Source of the DNA: Paralvinella palmiformis
Lineage: Eukaryota; Annelida; Polychaeta; Terebellida; Alvinellidae
Assembly (NCBI GenBank): GCA_025642065.1
Contig: JAODUP010000065.1
Location: forward strand, 825,501 to 889,500
Reading direction: 5' to 3'
DNA: 64,000 bases
The position numbers were made by a program, and so were the translations under genes. Below, piece after piece: positions 1 to 11,169 of the stretch; the first letter of the stretch is position 1, and each line of letters starts with the position of its first letter. The notes beneath the pieces were generated by a model that saw only the letters and a list, made by a program, of their open reading frames with translations, did no database searches and was not told the DNA's origin.

Positions 1-1030
1 GGGGGGGTGTCTTAGAATATCTCACCAGAAATGACGAAACAGCGTTTTATTTTGACACATTCAGATATGTGAACAAAACACCAATCCAGCTATCTTTCAA
101 ACACATCCTCTCATTGGTTGTTGGCTCCAATACCCCCAAGTGATTTTGCCTCAGTACACTTGTACCTCCTTTCGTCGCCATGCCATTTTCCTAGCTTTGT
201 TCTTTCTTATCCCTGAACATAGTAGGTGCATCACAGAGAAAAAAACAAAATCAGTAATATCACTCACAGTTGTACAAGTCATGATAATTAAATCATATCC
301 CACCAAAATTAAGGTTAGAATATATACAATATGTTTTTCATTCAGTTCTGATAAAGATCCAAATTGTTGCCGGAAGCTAGTTGGGTATTGTAATGTTGTC
401 AATCCTTAACAGTCCACAATTAATTATATCGAGGACCTAATGTTGGTATTTAGAATTGTAACGGACCGGAAACAGTTTAGAGAACAAACCAGATGGTTAA
501 GATTGTATCTGTGATTTATTAATAATATACTTGATGACAATCTACAAACATCACAGGTATGATGATGAATTTTCACCCAGAGAGGTGAATGTCAGATTCA
601 TTTATTATGCACATGTCTTTTCTCTGGATGATAGTTGTCTGAGCAGTATTCTAGTCAAAGAGGTGTCTAGGCATTGAAGGGGTACATTTTGAAAGACAAT
701 AATAGGAGATGGATGGCTGTGGTAGACTCGTTTATTCAATGACTTTTTTCATGGTACTGATTTGGTTCAATTTTACTAACAAATTATAGGTATAGAATGC
801 CACCAAATCTGAAATACATAATTTGAAACACTTCTATATGGATCAATCAGAGCTTTCATGTGGGTTGCCAGAAAAATTATAATTTAAAAAATGAGATTTA
901 AAAAATTTAGATTTAAAAAGATTAAATTGATTTTGTTATTTTATTGTTCTGGTGACAAGCCCCTGCCTTTTTTTGCCTCAATTTTTGCACATTGCTTTCC
1001 CCACAACTTTGGTCTTACCAAAGTATAAGG
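1..1030. other. Gene-less stretch, probably ORC6 intron
   Basis: AT-rich, with weak frames on both strands that lack family features. I looked for the missing ORC6 N-terminal exons here and at 1199-2628 and saw none. Confidence 0.5.
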
Positions 1031-1198
1031 ACATCTCCGTGGTTTGGTCGGTAGCACATTGGACCACAAATCACTACCACCTGAGTTCAAATCTCGTTGT
1101 GGGCATATCTGAGTGGTTTTTCATCTTTGACTTCACTTTATTACCTTTGGAGGTCGCTCAGCCCATTTAGCCTACCATGTGTGAAAAGTCAATCATCT
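1031..1198 (+). mobile_element. tRNA-derived SINE, family A
   Basis: The head has a box A-like GGTTTGGTCGGTAG and a box B-like GAGTTCAAATCTC. The body (CATCTTTGACTT, ACCTTTGGAGGTCGCTC, CCCATTTAGCCTACCATGTG) is shared with about 20 other copies here. This copy is old and has a short tail. Confidence 0.85.
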
Positions 1199-2628
1199 TA
1201 TCAAACTATAACCATACACACCAAGCTACACACAAAGTGCTTAACCATAACTCAATCATCTGCTAAATGCATAGAAGTGATGTGACATTGAAGCAATGTG
1301 GCTTCAGTTGACACCTGCTACTGTGTTGATCTACCAAGATCATCCCAACCATAGCTCTATGCGAAGTGTCACTGATTAGTATGACTATGATTAGGTACTC
1401 CAAAGTGATTTTGTATTGTAAAATTGCTGTTTCTGCTTATCATAATTTGGAAAGACCTTGATTAACTGATTACAATGATACTAAATTTATTGTGATCGGT
1501 TGGTTACAAGAGAAGTTATGATTTTTTAAAGATTTAATTTTATGACAATTTACGTCCCAGTTTGTAATTGCATGAAATGTGGATTTTGAGTACACCTAGC
1601 CCCAAGAATAAATCTTGGAAAGCTAAAGAACTGATGTGATGGTGATCTTTATACAACAGGCACTGCAGAGGAATTTTCTCAGGAGTCTGCTAAGAATAGA
1701 TTTTCATCATTGATCAATGTTGTGAATATTTTTTGCTAATTAGCATATAAGTATGATATAGTATTGAAATCTAATTGCAATATTCAATTATAAATTAAAT
1801 ATGAAAATAATTATCTAGCATAGGTAACAATTGATTTTAAATAACATTTCATTTTTTTGTACAGCAAGTTAATTGATAAATGTATGTTTACAAAATAGTC
1901 AGTGCAATAATAAAAACCAAATTAGTCACAAAAATCAATAAAACATTAAAAATCAAAACACAGGATTTTTTTGGCAATAATTTAAATCGTTTGATTTAAA
2001 TCAAACAACTCTTGTAAGTATGCAGTGTTAGTTAAGATTCCTACCCAAAAGGGAAAACAGGGAAATTTATAAAAGAAAGAGTGGTATTTTCAAAACAATG
2101 TACAATTGTGGCACATAAATTTGTGATTAGCTCTCATTTGATTGTCAATGTTTCCTTTTAAGCGTTGATAAATTGTCACTGATGGTTTTCTGTCAAATGC
2201 CGAGATTTTCTTTTCTGTATCTGATGGGTTTCACAAGCTGTTTGAAAGATCTATGGTTACATGATGAGTATCATAACTATTAAGTATTATGACGTATATT
2301 TTAATCAATTATACGTGCTCATAAACAAGATAGAAGTGTTAGCACCATGTAAGTTTCCCATTTTCTAACCTTGGATTATCGTATGTAGCCAAATTTAGCC
2401 ATATCTAAATACAATAATATATGAAATATTGTCTGGAAATTATGTCGTTGTGTCAGGGAAATGTCAGGGAAATATTCAATAATTTCTTATAGATATGTGT
2501 GAGGAACGGTGATAATACCAAACTGGACAATTCTCAGATAGTGTCATTTGATAAAATCTGAGCCACAGTCACTGGGTTGAAATTTCCAAGATATAGGGTT
2601 ATTGGTAGTGCGTACTTGTGCCATTACT

Positions 2629-2784
2629 GCACCTCTGTGGTCTAGTTGGTAGTGTGTGGGTGACAGATCACTGCCACCTGAGTTTGAATCTCGGTGTGGG
2701 CATACTTCGCTTCGCTTCATTACCTTTGGAGGCTGTTCGGCCCATTTGGCCTACCATGTGCACGAACGTAACATCATCGTCATT
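2629..2784 (+). mobile_element. tRNA-derived SINE, family A, next to ORC6 exon a
   Basis: Head CTCTGTGGTCTAGTTGGTAG, box B GAGTTTGAATCTC, and a body with a deletion after GGGCATA. It ends in ACATCATCGTC about 20 bases before ORC6 exon a, so it lies in the branch-point region of that intron. Confidence 0.85.
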
Positions 2785-2803
2785 ACAAAAACTTTATTTT
2801 CAG

Positions 2804-2970
2804 ATGACGGCAATTAGAGTATCAGGTATGAAGAACAAGAAGATATACAACAGTGCCTTGAGAGCGATAGAATGTCTCCTTGATCTTCAGTCCAAGGTCA
2901 CAGTTACCGATCTTGTCATACAATTTGGCTGTCCTGAAGCTAAGCAGTTGACACTACAATTATTACAGTG
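2804..2970 (+). CDS. ORC6: ORC6 exon a (first one in window)
   Basis: The acceptor TTTTCAG ends at 2803 and the donor GTAAAG starts at 2971. The reading frame starts in phase 0 and leaves two bases. It encodes the SG-x-N-x-x-x-Y and ECLL helix region of the first cyclin-like domain. The ATG at 2804 is not the start codon, because the homologous human residues are internal (around position 70). A SINE ends about 20 bases upstream of this exon. Confidence 0.93.
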
Positions 2971-5900
2971 GTAAAGGTTTATTCATGTCGAGTAATTTTG
3001 ATCAGAAAGAAATATCCATTTGATTACTTAGAATTTAAAGTATGTGAATAGGTAAATGGTGGTACATTTGTGGAATATGGTTCATAAATGTTACGACTTC
3101 TATTAATACAACTGGGTGCCTCCTTGGTCTAACTGGTAGTGTGTTGGAGCACAGATCACCACCACCCGAGTTCAAATCTCGGTGTTGGCATATCTGAAGG
3201 GTGTTTCATCTTTGACTTAGCTTCTTTTACCTTTGGAGGTCGCTCAGCCCATTTAGCCTACCATACGCACAAAAGTGGCCGTAAAACATCAATCATCATC
3301 ATCTATTAATCCATCTACTGTATTAGTGTATAAATGTGCTGTAATTAAATTTGCTGTCACGCAAGTTACAAGTTTATATCATCAATTTGTTTGTCCTTTC
3401 TATATTTTACTATGAAATAGTTTTGAAAAAGAGGCTTCAAAAATGTTTTAGAAATATATTTGATAAATTATGTTTCAAGGCTATTTAAAAAAATTGTAAA
3501 ATCTATAGTGAGTGATTGATGTTTTACAGTCACTTTTGTGCACATGCAGGGTTTCCGGCAGAAAAAAATTTGAGGGTATGGATTTCATTGACGGAAGCTC
3601 AAGGGGATGCCCCCCCTCGATGAAGGTTTATTTTCAATTTCAAAGTTACTTTACCGCTATTTGGCGTGTCATCGCTCGACATGCCTGTCCCTAGCATTAC
3701 CGTCAGCACCATGTTTTGATCCGCAGAAATAGGGCAGGACCGCACCAAATATGACATTCAGCCAATCGGAGAGCCACTTTCTTTTGGGTTGGGTTTGACT
3801 CTTTGAAAAAACCAGCAGGAAACTTTTTATCTACTAATAAAACCTGGCAAAAACCCTGACATGGTAGGCTAAATGGGCTGACATACATCTATATGAATGT
3901 TTATTCATTAGTCCATCTTAGAAATCTAAGAAGCATTGTTTTAGATATCATATATTTAAATACACTTATTAGGAATAAGTAAACAGGATCTCCTGAGGTC
4001 TAAGTCCGTTAATTTTGGGACACCCACTCCGTGTGGGACAACATATTATACTTTATTCAATTTTTGGCTGAATGGCATCTTTAATAATGTGTGAAAAATA
4101 ACATATTATTTTAGCAAATATTAGGCACATTTTTATGTTTATATTTGCATGAAGTTAACTATATGATTATTTCTATTGTTCCAGGTTGGTACATAATATT
4201 TAAATTTTGATGATAATAATGTGAGGTTAGGTCATTTTGATCACAATATAACTGACTCTAGTGTTAGTTTAAAAATGGCAAAAGTTGCAAAGTGGCCCTC
4301 AGAATTCCTTAAACTTAAATAAAACAAGATATAGTCTTACCTTGAATTCTTAACTTGTATTTTGTAATTGATACCTTTTTGTTAACAAGATAATTATTTT
4401 GTAAACATTTATAGGACCTAACCTTTGTCAGCAGCCATGGTTGTTGTAAGTTTTAGTTACTAGTACTTCTGGTATTACATTCAGCATTTGTGCATCTAGA
4501 TTAGTGTTAAAACAGCATTTCTCTTTGGCATTGTAAAAATATGAATATAATATCACGTTACAATATTTTTGTCTTATGACATAATCAGAATAATGGTAAT
4601 ATAAATTTACTCGCGTGACATTATCATTCTCATCTTTGGGTGAAGGTGTTCGTGAATGTCGTTGTTAGTGTAATATCCTATAATCCACCTGACTTGAATA
4701 TAAGAAGAGCCAGAATTTAAAAGACAGCTAATCTAGATGAACTTGTTAATTATTGCTCGTACCTACTGCTTTATGTTTTTTTTTTAAATATCGAGTGAAA
4801 CGAATTAAAATACAAAACTGATAATTGAAAATTAAACTGAACTGTCTAGTACAAGCACGAGTAGATCTAACTGAAACACAAAAACAAGTTTTGTATATTA
4901 TCTATCACTCAGCAGACCTGACAGCCTTTTGAGGCTGACTCATGTATAAGACAAGTAGGGAAAATGTTTATTTTTTTCAAGGATTAAAACTTCGTCTTAT
5001 ACACAAGTATATACATTACCTGTGTTTGCTGGATGTCTCGATATGGAGAGTGACCTATCGGCTACGTCTGCCAGATGTGATATGGGCATATATTTTGAAA
5101 CAATTTACAGTTATCTTGAAATAAGTAACTTAGACTGTCTCCTGCCTGCTATTTTCATAAATATACATTTCCAGCAACAGCAATAGTTATCTTAGCTTTT
5201 GTCTCTGGTTTATAGGCACGGTGAACAAAACACGACCCAGGACAATGTGGAAGTCAGTCAAATAATTTTCAATGCTGCTGCTCTCTATTCTGTCTGTAGG
5301 TTAGTATTTCAAGTAAACAACTTATTAAGGTGGTAAGTTAGTTTTTAAATCAAGCATTATAGAACCTAATTATCAGCTGCTATTATTATGTGTGAATGGA
5401 AAGATAGTAACCTCATCCAGTTTTCCCTTTCATGTGATATATTTGGGATGGCCTTGTGCCATATTTTATTATCATTTAAAGGGATAGTCCACCTTCATTT
5501 CAAATTTTGAGGACTAATACAGCTGTACTCACAAATATCATAAATAATGTCAAAATGTGTAAACGATCACCCACATATTAAATAATCCACTTCAAGGTGC
5601 TGATTAATCGACTTTTAACGGCCTGTGGGTGCTGATAGACTTCAGCGTATCCGGTTGACCTGAAGTCTGTAGAGCCCATACAAAAGCATGTAAACAAGTG
5701 TTAGCAAAGAATTACTCCATAACTAAACAGCATTATCTTGTTATAATTATGTCATGAATGACATACAACCATATCAGTTTGAACCAGAAAGAACCTGACA
5801 TGAGGAAGATGATTCAAAATGGGTCAGAAATTAATGCTCAAGAGAAACTATAATCCACGGCAGTCTAGAGAGCGCCAATGTGACGTCAGAGCATTTCAGT

Positions 5901-7130
5901 TTTCTCCTTCAGCCTTTGAATCTGGCTTTCAGTGCAGCCATAATGGTTTGGATTATTTCCCTATATCTATGATATCAGGTATATTTCTATATTTTTAAAC
6001 TCATTTAGAAATAATTCCTGTAGTAAAGCTGTAAATTACAGACCATATGCAGCAAATGGGGGAGACGCATATCATATGCGTCTCCCCCATTTGAGGTTAC
6101 CAGCCACGTAAAATAACTGCCATTTCGACCATTATTATTATTTTTTTAATGAGCTGAACTCTGTTTCAGAATTGCATTATGGAAGTCTGAATAATCGGGT
6201 TCTTCTATATATTTGAAATGGTTACTTTTTTAATGCTCATTTACTTAGCTTTGCTTTAATTTGATAGACATATGAAACACAGGATTGAGAAAGGAAAGCT
6301 GATAGATATTACAGGAGTTACTAGAGCCTTGTTTGACAGAGTTGTAGCCCAGATGGATAAAATACTGAGTGACGTATTAAGTAAGTACAAGCTACAAGTT
6401 AATGTGTGGTGTGCTATGATACCATGTTTATGTAAATTCTTTTACAGTATAAGCACATCAACCCTAATGTGATTTTAATATTAAAATATTAATACAATCT
6501 GAAGTGGTCGGGTGGGAAGCATTGGTTAATTTTATATGGAATGACCCATTGCATATAAAATTAACCAATGCTTCTCACCCGACCACTTCAGATTGTATTA
6601 ATATTTTTTATACATCAACTACCTCGTATGAGGCCTTGCACAATTTTCACATGTTTACAATAGTATCTGTTCGCGTTTTGTTCCAGAACACCAAAAGAAC
6701 ATAGAGCAGAAAACAAACAAACGGTGTGCATCTTTTATTGAACAACTTGAAAAGACTACAGGTAAGTAATTTCCACTGGAACAGCTGGGTGTATTTTATT
6801 GATTATGAATTAAGACATACGGCACGTGCCGATTGGAAATTTCAGATTCCCATTTCTATATATTGGGTCATATTAAGTCATATCAAGCATAATACACCAG
6901 TTTAAAAACATAAGTTCTGTTGGAACTGGTTTCACAAAATCGTTTCAAAACTTTGCTTTTCCTGATCTCTGTCATTTTGTAATATTTGTTTCCTTTATTT
7001 AGATGAGCAATCACCCATTAAGAAAACCAGACAAATGGATAATGAAGAAGATGAAGAATGTTTCGAAATTTGGAAAGAAAAGATACTCCAGGCTGCATAC
7101 AAAGCTCTCGGCAAATCGTATCCCTCATGA
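2804..7130 (+). CDS. ORC6: Origin recognition complex subunit 6, 3' part (five exons, 5' end outside window)
   Basis: Joined exons 2804-2970, 5216-5299, 6268-6380, 6687-6761 and 7013-10 bp earlier (7003)-7130 give 188 residues and a TGA stop, with every splice phase agreeing. The product is Orc6, the smallest ORC subunit, which helps load the MCM helicase at replication origins in the nucleus. Seen: IRVSGMKNKKIY and ECLLDLQSKVTVTDLVIQFG match the Orc6 TFIIB-like (cyclin fold) region; IIFNAAALYSVC and ITGVTRALFDRV match the second cyclin-like domain; a short acidic linker is followed by a C-terminal helix with WKEKILQAAYKA, which in animal Orc6 binds Orc3. Human ORC6 has about 252 residues, so roughly 65 to 90 N-terminal residues are missing; I could not find their exons in 1-2803. 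In the C-terminal helix the tyrosine affected in human Meier-Gorlin syndrome (Y232) appears to be Phe. Identity is by recalled family similarity, not a search. Confidence 0.92.
3114..3303 (+). mobile_element. tRNA-derived SINE, family A
   Basis: Nearly full-length copy: head TCCTTGGTCTAACTGGTAG, box B GAGTTCAAATCTC, body, and tail GTAAAACATCAATCATCATC. In ORC6 intron a. Confidence 0.9.
3515..3886 (-). mobile_element. SINE family A fragment split by a MITE
   Basis: 3515-3546 is the minus-strand 3' end of the SINE (GATGTTTTACAG ... TTGTGCACATG) and 3859-3886 continues it (ACATGGTAGGCTAAATGGGC). The gap is exactly the 312-base element at 3547-3858. The SINE is 5'-truncated. Confidence 0.8.
3547..3858. 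mobile_element. hAT-like MITE inserted in a SINE, 5-bp target duplication
   Basis: The ends are CAGGGTTTCCGGCAG and, inverted, CAGGGTTTTTGCCAG. ACATG lies on both sides (3542-3546 and 3859-3863), and the SINE resumes with one copy of ACATG, so the insertion boundary is exact. The CAGGG ends suggest hAT; a 5-bp duplication fits the hAT5 group better than the usual 8 bp. No coding capacity. Confidence 0.75.
4939..5016. mobile_element. Short pogo-type MITE or solo ends
   Basis: CTCATGTATAAGACAAG at the left and TCTTATACACAAGTATATAC at the right form inverted ends of the same type as the 8340-10262 element. About 78 bases in ORC6 intron a. Confidence 0.5.
5216..5299 (+). CDS. ORC6: ORC6 exon b
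   Basis: Acceptor TTTATAG ends at 5215 and donor GTTAGT starts at 5300. It completes a Trp codon from exon a and reads HGEQNTTQDNVEVSQIIF then NAAALYSVC, matching the start of the second cyclin-like repeat of Orc6. Confidence 0.92.
5478..5965. mobile_element. Possible degenerate MITE, ORC6 intron b
   Basis: GGGATAGTCCACCTTCAT at the left and the inverse of ATGGTTTGGATTATTTCCCT at the right resemble worn terminal repeats. The interior is unlike the rest of the intron. Low certainty. Confidence 0.3.
6053..6093. repeat. Perfect 41-base palindrome, ORC6 intron b
   Basis: Two 20-base arms (CAAATGGGGGAGACGCATAT and its reverse complement) around a single C at 6073. All pairs match. Confidence 0.97.
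6268..6380 (+). CDS. ORC6: ORC6 exon c
   Basis: Acceptor GATAG ends at 6267 and the strong donor GTAAGT starts at 6381. It encodes KGKLIDITGVTRALFDRV, the helix pair that corresponds to the TSGVKKAIFDRL segment of human ORC6. The flanking introns carry two palindromes (6053-6093 and 6483-6607). Confidence 0.93.
6483..6607. repeat. Near-perfect 56-bp-arm palindrome, ORC6 intron c
   Basis: Arms 6483-6538 and 6552-6607 differ at one position (GGTGGGAAGC against GGTGAGAAGC) and flank a 13-base spacer which itself nearly continues the symmetry. It could be a TA-target MITE. Confidence 0.96.
6687..6761 (+). CDS. ORC6: ORC6 exon d (linker)
   Basis: Acceptor TTCCAG ends at 6686 and donor GTAAGT starts at 6762. 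It encodes a basic and polar linker, HQKNIEQKTNKRCASFIEQL, with little conservation expected. Assignment rests on phase agreement on both sides. Confidence 0.85.
7003..7130 (+). CDS. ORC6: ORC6 terminal coding exon
   Basis: Acceptor TTATTTAG ends at 7002 and the stop TGA is 7128-7130. It encodes an acidic stretch (NEEDEE) followed by CFEIWKEKILQAAYKALGKS. The W-K-x-K-I-L core is the conserved Orc3-binding C-terminal helix of animal Orc6. No perfect AATAAA was seen in the 650 bases after the stop. Confidence 0.93.
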
Positions 7131-8339
7131 TTGATCTGCTACTTTTTGAAAAATCTCCCACAATTATATATATTATATTTTGAAGTCATTTCAAATTGGA
7201 TGAAATCCGTCTGTTTCTCTTAATGGGCTTTATTAGGTACTTGTTCTTAGATAAAATGTATACACAGAAATTGTTACAGAACAATGGCAGACATGTAGTT
7301 TTATTTTTATGGATGATGACGGTATGGTTTGTCATCCGATGTACCCTAGTTATGTTGTTTGATTGGCAGATATGACAACATAGTTAAGAGCATCTCAGTA
7401 TGCCACAATTACTGCGTACAAGCTGTTTCTGTGTATGTTCAGTGTCATAATGTCACCATTAAGCTGATACTTTGGCTCACAGCTACTAGTCGGCGGAATA
7501 GTTTACTAATGTGCAAATATCTCCCCGATATGTGTATCTCTATATGTGATATTGTGTAACATGTTTAAATTTTTAGATTTTATCAATCGTGGCATATACT
7601 GACGCTGTGATAAGTAACGAGTGTTTCATACTGTAAATGTTTAGTCCATCGATCAACAAAAAACTTAAGCGGTCTAGCTAATCTTAGGCTGGTAATAATT
7701 GGTATATAATTTGTTCTTTCTCTACTGAGAATAGCAGTTTGTTCTGGATGAAAATAGCGAGCCAAAGAGAATTCTATATTTTATTATAAACAATGAAATG
7801 TCGTCTTATCATTAGCATTATTTTGATGGTTGTTAAGCTGTTCAGTATTATTTATGACGATTAGTAGTTCTTTCGCGTACTATTATGAAACATCGTTCTC
7901 AAACAACCACTGTTCACTGACTGCGATTGTCCAAAAGATGGGCCACTAGCCTAAATATTTATAGAATTAGATGCCATATGTTGTATTCTGTTGTCTTTTT
8001 GGGTCACCAGGTGGTATTAAATGACAAACAATCACCTTCTTAGAGGCTGATCTTTAATAATCTGTTCACTATTTTCTGTGGTACTCTGCGGTGGACGTCT
8101 GCTCCACATCTGCTTCCAGGTTGAAAATTCACATTTGTACCATAAGTAAAATTAAATTGATTTTTGAAAACTGAAGAAGTCGATTTTGTTATAAATGGAA
8201 TAATTTAATAAACCGGTTAATTGAACACTGTCAAGAAAGCAGAGACATAAGCGTGTAAGCACAGAATTGACAAAAACATAAGGTATGCCACAACTACGTG
8301 TACAAGTAAACACCCTTCAGGACTGACAAAGGTTTTGTC
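7131..8339. other. Downstream of ORC6
   Basis: 3' untranslated and intergenic DNA. No repeat or gene recognised. Confidence 0.5.
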
Positions 8340-10262
8340 CTAGCTCGTGTATAGGTCGCACTCGTGTATGCGACGCACCAGGTTTTAGCACCAATAACCC
8401 CCCTCGCCAGAATCGAACCCGCGTATAAGACGTACTAAAACCAGCAAATTTATTCAAAAATTCATCATGATCACTATCTTCATTGAATATTTGTTGTATC
8501 TGTTCATGTGTCATCATACATCTCCTCGCCTTCTTCGTCAGATTTGTCATGCTGTTCATGCCACAATACATCCTCTTCCGTGCCATCTAAATCATTGCTA
8601 ATAGAGCACTTCTTGAACGATTTGGTAATAATACCGGTGTCGATTTAATCCCAGGCCGTTTTCACCCACTTTGTGACGGCCGCTTCAGGTTACCTGCCGC
8701 TGTGCTTTCATTCCCGTAATGCTGTTCGAAGTAGTTTAGTAATAGTTCTCATATGCCAGCTTTGGAAATAATTACTTAACACATTGTTTGCTCTAACCAC
8801 TTTCCTTTGATGTGGCTTCTATGGTCATTCTTTGCATGGCCTCATTTACCGTTCAGTTCATTTACACACGCTCACACATAATGACATATCTTAGATGGAT
8901 CAGTTATATACATTTCAAAAATAACATCATTGTCATCAGCCTCTAATAGTTTATGGAGGCCGCCGTTTTGTTCATAGTGCCTTGCTTCATAGACCTTGCC
9001 AATTAAGTTAGTGACATCTGTCGGCAGAATTTAGAACTAATACAATCGGGTCGTAAACACGACCCGTTAATCGCAGGGTCTGGATAACCGTTCCTTTTCA
9101 GTGTGTACGCGAGATTTGTATATTTTAACGATCATTGCCAGTGATAATACCCCATGATTCCAACAGTCAGTAAAGGAAAATGAAAGATAAGGTGATATTT
9201 AGTATATGTCTATTCAAAGAAGACTGATTTACTAAACAAAATAGATTAAATTGGAAGTGGTAGTTCGCAGAACACATTTCCTGTGTACAAGCGGATTTCC
9301 GTATTCGTACCGAAAGTTAACGTATAGGCAGTGGCTTTATCATAGTGTTACTTCAATGCACATCTTTGGCCATTAATAATAATATCGAAAATGGACAAGG
9401 CAGTTGTAATATTATCATTTTACCAGGACAATTCAGAGATATCTTCAACGATTTGTTTTATTTTTGGTCATTTTTCCGTGTAGAATGTTCGCCATCTTCT
9501 AGCTGCAGACTCATGGCGCATGCGCACGTCAGTGATCACGCGTCGGCCTAGATAGCATAATTCTAATAAACAAACGGGTGTGCTATTTGGATCGAAAATA
9601 CTCATCAAATCGGATACATTGTGTTACACAAAAGTATTGATTGATAGAGCAATAATCCGGCATTGATATATTGCATTTGTGTATTATTTCTCGTGAATTA
9701 ACGTGAACCATGATTTGATTTTACAATGTAAATAAACCCCTCGCCATTTCAATTTTCAGGCGATAACCGATGCTAGCGGACTTCGCTAAAGAAATATTTA
9801 CTCTAATTTTTTCACTTTGTTGACAATAAAACATTTAATAATGGAATATGCTGAACAACAAGAAACTAATCTATCACTAGAAGTATTTTCCTATCTGAAT
9901 TCTAGTTTTATTACGTTGTATCGTTGTTCAAATCGAGATGGTTAGAACAAGAATCCGGCCTACGTTGAAAACCATGAAACTCCACCTCCGCTGCTCTGGG
10001 CGGCACCCGGCGGTGACCCGAAGTGTAAAAGCCCGCGAAAATTAGTCTATTAGAGGTCTATTAGAGCATGGGATAAAATAAACATGGCGGTTATGACGAT
10101 TAAGTTTGGCTTCGAAAGACAACAGCGAAAACACACCTATTGAAAAACAATACTATTGTATCCCCCCCCCCTACATTATGCCATGCGTATAAGACGCACT
10201 CGCATTTGACGGCGATTTCGTAGTATCAAAAGTGCGGCCTATACACGAGTATATACGGTATT
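8340..10262 (-). mobile_element. Decayed pogo/Tigger-like DNA transposon
   Basis: The right end on the minus strand starts TACCGTATATACTCGTGTAT followed by AGGCCGCAC (10232-10260), the terminal repeat style of pogo-like elements; the left end has the related CTCGTGTATAGGTCGCAC (8344). Near the left end the minus strand encodes KWVKTAWD, IITKSFKKCSISNDLDGTEE and, after a frameshift, EQIQQIFNEDSDHDEFLNKF, matching the C-terminal end of pogo-type DDE transposases (8400-8675). The catalytic core could not be found in 8700-10200. Confidence 0.65.
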
Positions 10263-10455
10263 TTACTGGATTATGTATGAATATTTATTTCATTGTTTCA
10301 CGACATAGATAAGGAAGATAACAGTTATTTTGCTTCGAGATTTGTCTTTCTGTTTGCACGTGCACAGGATTTAGGGCTACTGAGATCTTTGTAGTGGAGT
10401 CAGGTGAGGCTGTTGCAGCTTACGTAACCTTTAATATGTCAGCTTCCAAATTAAT

Positions 10456-10634
10456 TATAAGATGCCTCCATGGCCTAACTGGTAGCCCGGTTGGTCAGAG
10501 ATCTGTAGCACCTCGGATCAAGCCCCGGCCCGGCTATATCAGAAGGGTGTTTCATCTTTCACTTGGCCTCATTAACTTTGGATGTCACTCGATCTTGTGC
10601 ACAAAAGTTGCTGTAAAACAGCGACATTTCCATT
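10456..10634 (+). mobile_element. tRNA-derived SINE, family B
   Basis: Head CTCCATGGCCTAACTGGTAG, with a variant box B region (CGGATCAAGCCCCGG), and a 3' end AAAACAGCGACATTT in place of the (ATC)n tail of family A. TTCCAAATTAAT (10444-10455) and TTCCAGATTAAT (10635-10646) are its target duplication. Confidence 0.85.
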
Positions 10635-10646
10635 TTCCAGATTAAT

Positions 10647-11135
10647 CCGAGTATCACATACGTTGAACATATTATACCGTGAGAAGGTGAAAAACAAGAC
10701 GGACATGAGTTATTTTAATTCACAAAGTTAAGAAACTAATATTTATGACAATAGATGGATAGTTAGGCTATACTGTTGTTGATTTCTGTCTATGGCTGTT
10801 CAACCTCAACATTGGGTTAGCGAGTAGGGATGAGGTGGCAAATGCGGCCGTTCATAGCCCTAACTTGGTATACTGGCAAAGAGGCACAGAGACAAAGCCA
10901 GAAGTTTATACTCTTATGTAAAAAAAGCTCGTCATTGCTCAATCTACTTAAGCTTTCTGTTTGATGTTGAAGGTGTGATAAGTGTGAAACATTCACACTG
11001 TGTACACAAATCAACATTAAATCAATGATGTGTGTAATTACTTACATGATAAATATTTCTGACATTTGTTAGAAAGTTAATTTCTGTTATTTGTTTTGTT
11101 TTATAACACCAAGAACATTCATGACAGTTCATACG

Positions 11136-11169
<34 letters not shown>

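Noticed and set aside
8317..8586. Independent 89-codon gene on the minus strand
   Set aside because: Its middle is the tail of a pogo-type transposase and its end reads into the transposon terminal repeat.
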